Assembly (NCBI GenBank): GCA_902550285.1 | Contig: CACCYQ010000001.1 | Coordinates: 39,617 to 103,616 of the forward strand | Origin: an uncultured Pelagibacteraceae bacterium | GTDB lineage: Bacteria; Pseudomonadota; Alphaproteobacteria; Pelagibacterales; Pelagibacteraceae | Reading direction: 5' to 3' | DNA: 64,000 nucleotides | Shown here: positions 58,076-64,000 of the stretch, piece by piece | Numbering within the stretch: the first letter of the stretch is position 1 | Layout of the letters: each line of letters opens with the position of its first letter | Made by a program: the position numbers and the translations under genes | The notes under the pieces: model-generated | What the model saw: the letters and a program-made list of their open reading frames with translations, nothing else | Told to the model about the DNA's origin: nothing | Databases searched by the model: none

Positions 58076-59061
58076 ATTTAAAAGAATTTATAAAAAAATC
58101 ACCTAAAGCTGAACTACATTTACATATTGAAGGTACATTGGAACCTGAGCTTATGTTTTCTTTAGCGAAAAGAAACAATGTAGAAATTCCATTTAAAAAT
58201 ATTGATGATGTTAAAAAAGCATATAATTTTAGTAATTTAGATTCTTTTTTAAAAATTTATTATGAAGGAGCTAAAGTATTAATAGAAGAAAAAGATTTTT
58301 TTGATCTTACATGGGCTTACATATTAAAATGTAAAGAAGACAATATAGTTCATACCGAAATATTTTTTGATCCACAAACTCATACTGATAGAGGAATTGA
58401 TTTTGATAAAGTTATAAATGGAATTTTTAATGCTTTTAAAAAAGGTGAAAAAGAATTTGGCTTAAGTTTTAAAATTATAATGTGTTTTTTAAGACATTTA
58501 AGTGAAAAAGAGTGCTTTAAAATTTTAGATAAAGCACTAGTTCACAAGGATAAAATTTTTGGGGTTGGATTAGATTCATCTGAAACAGGTAACCCTCCTA
58601 AAAAATTTGAAAAATTATTTAAAAAAGCAATAGAAAATGAGTTTATTACAGTTGCTCACGCAGGTGAAGAAGGTCCTCCAGAGTATATTTGGGAAGCTTT
58701 AAATATTTTAAATGTTCATAGAATTGATCATGGTGTTCAGTGCCTTAAAGATGAAAAATTGGTTGAATTATTATCAAAAAGTCAAATTCCTTTAACAGTT
58801 TGTCCACTTTCAAATATTAAATTAAGAGTTTTTGATACTTTGAAAGAGCATAATTTAAAAAAAATGTTAGAAAAAAAATTAATGGTAATGATAAATTCAG
58901 ATGATCCAGCCTATTTTGGGGGTTACTTAAATAAAAATTTAATTGAAATTCAGGAAGCTTTAAATCTTTCCTATGAACAAGTAAAAACACTACTTGTTAA
59001 CTCATTTAAGTCTTCTTTTTTAAAAGATAATAAAAAGAGAGAATGGATTTCTAAAATTTAA
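58072..59061 (+). CDS. Adenosine deaminase family protein
   Basis: 'KAELHLHIEGTLEPELMF', 'VAHAGEEGPPEYIWEALNILNVHRIDHGVQ', 'INSDDPAYFGGYL'. Confidence 0.92.
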   Translation: MNLKEFIKKSPKAELHLHIEGTLEPELMFSLAKRNNVEIPFKNIDDVKKAYNFSNLDSFLKIYYEGAKVLIEEKDFFDLTWAYILKCKEDNIVHTEIFFDPQTHTDRGIDFDKVINGIFNAFKKGEKEFGLSFKIIMCFLRHLSEKECFKILDKALVHKDKIFGVGLDSSETGNPPKKFEKLFKKAIENEFITVAHAGEEGPPEYIWEALNILNVHRIDHGVQCLKDEKLVELLSKSQIPLTVCPLSNIKLRVFDTLKEHNLKKMLEKKLMVMINSDDPAYFGGYLNKNLIEIQEALNLSYEQVKTLLVNSFKSSFLKDNKKREWISKI

Positions 59062-59067
59062 ATTATT

Positions 59068-59643
59068 ATGAAAAAAATAATATTATCAATTAGTTTTATA
59101 GTTTACCTATTTTTTCTTTTACCTTATTCTACCACAATGGCAAACGAGGAAGCATCATACAAAGTTGTTCATAAAAATGAAATTTATGAAATAAGACATT
59201 ATTCAGATCGTTTAGTGGTTCAAGTAATGAATAAAAATGACAATAATGGCTTTAGAAAACTTTTTAATTATATTTCTGGAGCAAATAAAGCGTCTAAAAA
59301 AATTAGTATGACAATACCAGTTACCCAAACAAAAGAAAATAATACAACTTATATGCAGTTTTATTTACCTTCAAAATTTACAGAAGAAACAGTACCTTCC
59401 CCAACAAATCCTGAAGTAAAAATATCAACAATAAAAGAAGGATATTTTGCTGTTATTAGATATTCTGGAAGAGCATCAGACTCTAATTTTAATAAACATA
59501 GCAAAATTTTAGAGAATAAACTTAAGGAAGATAATATTTTAATTAGTGGACTTCCAATTAAAGCAACTTACAATTCGCCTTTTACATTACCTATGTTGAG
59601 AAGAAATGAAGCAATGTTTAAAGTAGAGTGGAATAAAAAATAA
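59068..59643 (+). CDS. SOUL heme-binding family protein
   Basis: Signal peptide; 'YEIRHYSDRLVVQV', 'ISMTIPVTQ', 'YFAVIRYSGRASD'. Confidence 0.85.
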   Translation: MKKIILSISFIVYLFFLLPYSTTMANEEASYKVVHKNEIYEIRHYSDRLVVQVMNKNDNNGFRKLFNYISGANKASKKISMTIPVTQTKENNTTYMQFYLPSKFTEETVPSPTNPEVKISTIKEGYFAVIRYSGRASDSNFNKHSKILENKLKEDNILISGLPIKATYNSPFTLPMLRRNEAMFKVEWNKK

Positions 59644-59654
59644 TTTAAATCAAA

Positions 59655-60479
59655 ATGAGCTTAACAGCTAAGCAGATAAAAAATTATGAAAATAATGGAT
59701 ATATAAGCCCAATAGATGTTTTATCCAAAAAAGAAGCACACGAAATCAGAGAAGAAATTGAGTTAATAGAAAAAAAATGGCCAGGAGAAATAGATGGATT
59801 AGGAAGAAATTATATTCATTTAATTTCACCAATTTTTGATAAAATTTGTCATAACAAAAAAATTTTAGATGCAGTTGAAAGTATCATTGGAAAAAATATT
59901 TTAGTTTGTGGAACAACTTTATTCATAAAAAACCCAGAACAAAAAGGCTTTGTTAGCTTCCATCAAGATGCAAAGTATATAGGTCTTGAACCATATAATT
60001 GGGTCACTGCCTGGGTAGCTGTAACAGATTCAAACGAAGAAAATGGTTGTATGAGAATGTGGCCAGAATCCCATAAAGAAAAAATAAAACATCACAATCA
60101 GAAATTTGATGAAAATAATTTGTTAACAAGAGGTCAAACTGTTGAAAATGTTCCATTAAATGAAACTGAACCAGTTATATTATTAGCAGGACAAATGTCA
60201 TTACATCATCCAACTGTTGTACATGGCTCTGGAATTAATAAAAGTAATGATAGAAGAATTGGTTTTGTTATCCAAAGCTATATTGGACCTGATGTAGACC
60301 AGGTTATAGGTAAAATGTATGTTCAGCAAGCCAGAGGAAATGATGAATTTAAATATCACAAACATGTCAGTAGACCTGTAGAACTAATGAATCAAAATGA
60401 CATTCAAACTAGAAAAAAAGCGAATGAAGAATTGTCAAAAATTTTTTATAGCGGCTCTAATAAAAAGGGCATATATTAG
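59655..60479 (+). CDS. PhyH-family 2OG dioxygenase
   Basis: 'GFVSFHQDAKYIGLEPYNWVTAWVAVTDSNEENGCMRMWPESH', 'MSLHHPTVVHGSGIN..RRIGFVIQSY'. Confidence 0.85.
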   Translation: MSLTAKQIKNYENNGYISPIDVLSKKEAHEIREEIELIEKKWPGEIDGLGRNYIHLISPIFDKICHNKKILDAVESIIGKNILVCGTTLFIKNPEQKGFVSFHQDAKYIGLEPYNWVTAWVAVTDSNEENGCMRMWPESHKEKIKHHNQKFDENNLLTRGQTVENVPLNETEPVILLAGQMSLHHPTVVHGSGINKSNDRRIGFVIQSYIGPDVDQVIGKMYVQQARGNDEFKYHKHVSRPVELMNQNDIQTRKKANEELSKIFYSGSNKKGIY

Positions 60480-60514
60480 CTAAAATTTAATATTATTGGA
60501 CAATATGTCCTTTT
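60463..60514 (+). terminator. Possible long-loop terminator
   Basis: AAAAGGGCATAT (60463-60474) pairs with ATATGTCCTTTT (60503-60514), one G.U. Confidence 0.35.
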
Positions 60515-60546
60515 GTTAAAATCAATAAAATATTTTATTCAACGTC

Positions 60547-60927
60547 ATGGAAAAAATTACAAAAAATCTTCAATTTGTGTTGTTAACTGTAATTCTAGTG
60601 AGCACTGTTATTGCAGTTGGTATCGAAATTAGAGCCATGATTATTAATCAATCAGTCACTCTAGCTGACTTGCTATTATTTTTTCTATATCTAGAAGTTC
60701 TAGCAATGGTAAGAGTTTTTTGGGATGAACAATCAATAAGTATCACCTTACCTTTATTGATAGCAATTACAGCTCTATCACGATTTATAATTCTACAAGG
60801 AAAAGAAATGGATCCAACTGGATTAGTTTATGAAGCAGTTGCAATAGTACTTATAGCTTCTGCAATTGTAATACTTAGATTGCGTCATAGCGATAAATTA
60901 GGTTTAAAGTCAAAAAAAAGAAAATAA
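60547..60927 (+). CDS. PsiE-family (phosphate-starvation-inducible) membrane protein
   Basis: 'FFLYLEVLAMVRVFWDEQSISITLPLLIAITALSRFIIL'. Confidence 0.82.
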   Translation: MEKITKNLQFVLLTVILVSTVIAVGIEIRAMIINQSVTLADLLLFFLYLEVLAMVRVFWDEQSISITLPLLIAITALSRFIILQGKEMDPTGLVYEAVAIVLIASAIVILRLRHSDKLGLKSKKRK

Positions 60928-60934
60928 AATAAAA

Positions 60935-61036
60935 TTATATTAAACTTATACCGTTTCTAACAAAATAAACTGCCAGTATAAAAACTAAAGCTAAATAAAT
61001 AATTATAAAAATCGTATATTTAATATATTTTTTCAT
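60935..61036 (-). CDS. 33-aa single-TM protein, not in ORF track
   Basis: MKKYIKYTIFIIIYLALVFILAVYFVRNGISLI in gap between PsiE-like gene and 61109 gene. Confidence 0.45.
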   Translation of the reverse strand: MKKYIKYTIFIIIYLALVFILAVYFVRNGISLI

Positions 61037-61075
61037 TAAATTTTTGTTATCAATTATTTTAATTAAAAGTCAATG

Positions 61076-61098
61076 AGGCGTCATAATTAATGACGCCT
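61076..61098 (-). terminator. Hairpin terminator for 61109-61315 gene
   Basis: AGGCGTCAT-AATTA-ATGACGCCT, 9-bp stem just downstream of the minus-strand stop. Confidence 0.6.
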
Positions 61099-61108
61099 AA
61101 AGATTGTA

Positions 61109-61315
61109 TTAATTATTTAATAAAGCTAAAGCTTCATTAAGAAGCTTTTCTGATTTTGCATGATCACCTTCATCATGTGCTTTTTTACCAGCATCTCTTA
61201 GCTTTTGTACTTCAGCTAATTTGCTATCTATTTTACCCCATAACATAGGGCATGAACCCGCGTATGCTGAGCTTGTAAACATAATTAGTGAAAATATTAA
61301 TATTAACTTTTTCAT
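61109..61315 (-). CDS. Small secreted protein (68 aa)
   Basis: Signal peptide MKKLILIFSLIMFTSSAYAG; charged helical mature part; RBS and downstream hairpin. Confidence 0.7.
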   Translation of the reverse strand: MKKLILIFSLIMFTSSAYAGSCPMLWGKIDSKLAEVQKLRDAGKKAHDEGDHAKSEKLLNEALALLNN

Positions 61316-61428
61316 ATTTATCCTTTCGTTAATGTTTAAATAGTTATTTTAAATTCAATTAATAGGTCCAGAATGTCACGTGTAATTAAAAATATTGTAA
61401 AAAAATATATTAAATATATTTTTAAATT

Positions 61429-61884
61429 ATGAGGAGAAGTTTTATTAAAATTATAGGTGCATCTTTGCTATCATTTTTTTTAATGCCGTATAAACTTTTG
61501 TACTCTGCGACAAAAAAAATAATAAATCAAAATCTAACTGATCAACAAAAAAATATACTTTTTAAGGAAGGAACTGAGCGACCATTTACAAGTTCTTTGC
61601 TTCACGAAAAAAGAGATGGTTTTTACCACTGTGTAAATTGTGATGCTAAATTATTTAGTTCAAAATCGAAATATGATAGTGGAACGGGCTGGCCATCATT
61701 TACAGAGGCTCTTCCTGGTGCATTTAAAACTAGAACTGATTACTCATTTGGAATGAAAAGAGTCGAATATCATTGTGCAACATGTGGAGCGCATCATGGT
61801 CACGTATTTGAAGATGGTCCTGGCGAAAATGGTAAAAGATTTTGTAATAATGGTCTTTGTTTAATTTTTAAACCAACAAATTAA
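61429..61884 (+). CDS. msrB: Peptide methionine sulfoxide reductase B, predicted exported
   Basis: 'FYHCVNCDAKLFSSKSKYDSGTGWPSF', 'EYHCATCGAHHGHVFEDGP', 'RFCNNG'; N-term RRSFIKIIG hydrophobic. Confidence 0.92.
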   Translation: MRRSFIKIIGASLLSFFLMPYKLLYSATKKIINQNLTDQQKNILFKEGTERPFTSSLLHEKRDGFYHCVNCDAKLFSSKSKYDSGTGWPSFTEALPGAFKTRTDYSFGMKRVEYHCATCGAHHGHVFEDGPGENGKRFCNNGLCLIFKPTN

Positions 61885-61885
61885 T

Positions 61886-62383
61886 ATGAAAAAATTAATC
61901 CTAATATTTTTTATAATTCCAAACATTTTATTTGCATCATCAATAAAGATGATAGGTGAGAAAGGAAAATTATCAGAAGTGAAAAGAACTATTGAAATAA
62001 AAATGTATGATAATTATTTTGAACCCAATGAAATAATAATAAAAAAAGGTGAAACAATTAAATTTATTGTCAGTAACCACGGAGAACTAGTTCATGAGTT
62101 TAATATTGCTACTAAAGAAATGCATATTAAGCATCAGCCAGAAATGATGAAGATGGTAGAAAATAAAATTTTATTAGCTGACAAAATAGATAAGAAAAAA
62201 ATGAAAGAAATGTCAAAAAAAGATCATTCAATGGCTCATTCTCATTCTAATAGTGTTTTATTAGAACCAAACCAGAGTGCAGAATTAATATGGAAGTTTA
62301 GTACTGACACAAATCTTGAAGCCGCGTGCAATGTGCCGGGTCACTATCAAGTTGGAATGATAGCTAAAATTAGCAAATTCTAA
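61886..62383 (+). CDS. Cupredoxin with Met/His-rich insertion
   Basis: Signal peptide; 'NYFEPNEIIIKKGETIKFIVSNHGELVHEFNI', 'AACNVPGHYQVGM'; internal 'MKEMSKKDHSMAHSHS'. Confidence 0.85.
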   Translation: MKKLILIFFIIPNILFASSIKMIGEKGKLSEVKRTIEIKMYDNYFEPNEIIIKKGETIKFIVSNHGELVHEFNIATKEMHIKHQPEMMKMVENKILLADKIDKKKMKEMSKKDHSMAHSHSNSVLLEPNQSAELIWKFSTDTNLEAACNVPGHYQVGMIAKISKF

Positions 62384-62967
62384 AATATTGAAGACAACCT
62401 GTTTAAAGCAAACATTCCAGGGTCATCTAAGTCTTTTGTTTTATCTTCAAACATTCGAGCTCTACCAATCTTAATTTTTTTACCTTTAAAATCTTCTAAA
62501 GCTTGTTTCGTTGATAATTTAAATACATCAGAGTAATTTTGGTTATCTTTGAGATTTTTGATTATTAAATCTAAGCTATCCGCTATAGTTTTGTCTCCAA
62601 GATTAGTTTTTCCTCTTTCAAGTATAGTTTTTAATGCAGTTTCAAAAATTGAAACAATATCGTCATGATTACACTCAGTTTTTCCTTTTAAATTTTTTGA
62701 AATATTCATAAATGAAAAAGCAATTAAAGTGCCAAAACTAGATCCAGATCTTTTTACAAAAGCTTGCGAACAAAGCATAAAGTTTGCACCCATATCATCG
62801 CTGAATTTATTAATATTATTATTTACTTCTTCTAAACCGTGTAAGATTGTAACTCCTAAATCTCCATCTCCTATTTTTCCATCGGCAGAATTAAAATCAT
62901 CATAAGAATTTTTTGCTTCGTCCAATAATTTTTTAAAAATATTGGTTAAAACTTCTTTATTAAGCAT
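62380..62967 (-). CDS. dhaL: Dihydroxyacetone kinase subunit DhaL-like
   Basis: 'NSADGKIGDGDLGVTILHGLEEV', 'KRSGSSFGTLIAFSFM', 'GRARMFEDKTKDLDDPGMFAL'. Confidence 0.88.
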   Translation of the reverse strand: MLNKEVLTNIFKKLLDEAKNSYDDFNSADGKIGDGDLGVTILHGLEEVNNNINKFSDDMGANFMLCSQAFVKRSGSSFGTLIAFSFMNISKNLKGKTECNHDDIVSIFETALKTILERGKTNLGDKTIADSLDLIIKNLKDNQNYSDVFKLSTKQALEDFKGKKIKIGRARMFEDKTKDLDDPGMFALNRLSSIF

Positions 62968-63967
62968 TTAATTTTTTTAGATCCTGAGCAATATTTGTTG
63001 GGATATTAATTTTTTTAATTAGATTTTTTTTGTATCTTCGATGTTTGTTCTGGCCAGGATATAAAATTTCTTTTACTCCCTTTATTTTAGGTAATTTTTT
63101 TATTCTTCTAATATTTTCTTTTATTCTCTTGCTGTAATTTCCAACAAAAAGGTTAGGTTTCATAACAAAAAACAGATGACCAATGTTTTGTGGACCTGAA
63201 AAATCGTCAAAAGGATCTTTTACTTTTCCACCGTGGTTACCACCAGTAAAGACTCCACTTAAAATATCAACCATCCAAGCAAGTCCTGAACCTCTAAAAC
63301 CTGCTATTGGTAACTGAACTCCAGCCAATGCTCTTTTTGCATCTGTAGTTGGTTTACCGAATTTATCTAAAGCAACTCCTTCTGGTATTTTTTTTCCAGT
63401 TCTTGCAGCAACTCTTATTTTACCTCTATTAATTACTGAAACAGATGTATCTAAAATAAAAGGAACCTTTGATGATGTAGGTGTTCCAAAACATATTGGG
63501 TTTGTTCCAAATAAACTTTTTTTTGCCCCATGAGGTGCTATTGCAGGAGGCGCGTTAGTGAAACAAAAAACTATCAAATTTTTTTTAACAGCTTGCTCTG
63601 CATAGTAACCTGACAAACCATAATGACCACTATTTTTAATTCCAACTAAACCTATTCCTGTTTTTTTAGCATTTTTAATTGCTTGTTTTATTCCAATATC
63701 AGCAGAAACAAAACCAATACAATTATTTGCATCGATTTGAGTTATAGATTGAGAAATTTTTTTAATTTTAATTTTTGGTTTTGCATTTATGACCTTTTTT
63801 TGAATTCTGTCACAATACATCTTTAATCTCGATAATCCGTGAGAATGAGCTCCGACTAATTCTGCATTTATTAATGCATTTGAACAAATTTTTGCGTGTT
63901 TAAAGCTTAAACCATTTTTCTTTAAAATCTTAATTATAATCTGATTTAGTTTTTTTCCATTAACCAT
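62960..63967 (-). CDS. Ldh/malate dehydrogenase-family oxidoreductase (YlbC/ComC type)
   Basis: 'AELVGAHSHGLSRLKMYCDRI', 'NSGHYGLSGYYAEQAV', 'GTNPICFGTPTS', 'RGSGLAWMVDILSGVFTGG'. Confidence 0.9.
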   Translation of the reverse strand: MVNGKKLNQIIIKILKKNGLSFKHAKICSNALINAELVGAHSHGLSRLKMYCDRIQKKVINAKPKIKIKKISQSITQIDANNCIGFVSADIGIKQAIKNAKKTGIGLVGIKNSGHYGLSGYYAEQAVKKNLIVFCFTNAPPAIAPHGAKKSLFGTNPICFGTPTSSKVPFILDTSVSVINRGKIRVAARTGKKIPEGVALDKFGKPTTDAKRALAGVQLPIAGFRGSGLAWMVDILSGVFTGGNHGGKVKDPFDDFSGPQNIGHLFFVMKPNLFVGNYSKRIKENIRRIKKLPKIKGVKEILYPGQNKHRRYKKNLIKKINIPTNIAQDLKKLNA

Positions 63968-64000
63968 AATGCATTCTGACTTAGAAAGTATATTTTACCA

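Noticed and set aside
1-64000. CRISPR arrays, tRNA, rRNA, transposons, phage genes
   Set aside because: No regularly spaced short repeats, no recognised tRNA/rRNA sequence, no transposase or phage structural motif seen

Overview
AT-rich, gene-dense 64 kb bacterial chromosome segment. Gene content and composition look like a streamlined marine alphaproteobacterium (SAR11/Pelagibacterales-like); this is inferred from gene content only. About 80 protein genes are supported. I saw no rRNA, tRNA, CRISPR array, transposase, phage module or obvious transcription regulator. Main modules: (i) three paralogous large surface proteins with propeller-like 'DGTKMFV' repeats and a C-terminal autotransporter-like barrel (639-2897, 26615-29095, ~29215-31293), plus a fossil C-terminus of a further copy; (ii) a molybdenum hydroxylase (CoxGSLM, form-II-like AYRGAGR motif) with XdhC-like factors, a MobA-like transferase and moaA/C/D/E; (iii) a TmpB/PhnZ-like HD oxygenase convergent with a gamma-butyrobetaine-hydroxylase/TmpA-like dioxygenase and an EamA transporter, suggesting phosphonate or quaternary amine catabolism, with an L-carnitine dehydrogenase-like gene elsewhere; (iv) dipeptide-type ABC and TctCBA transporters, each with a hairpin between the binding-protein gene and the permeases; (v) a light/DNA-repair cluster with a photolyase-related protein, DUF393, an unlisted DUF2256 ORF, a rearranged photolyase-like protein and DUF2805; (vi) a HpsN/HisD-like, Pta-like, DhaK and DhaL-Ldh module split by a 5.5 kb opposite-strand block. 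All assignments are by eye from motifs; no searches were run.
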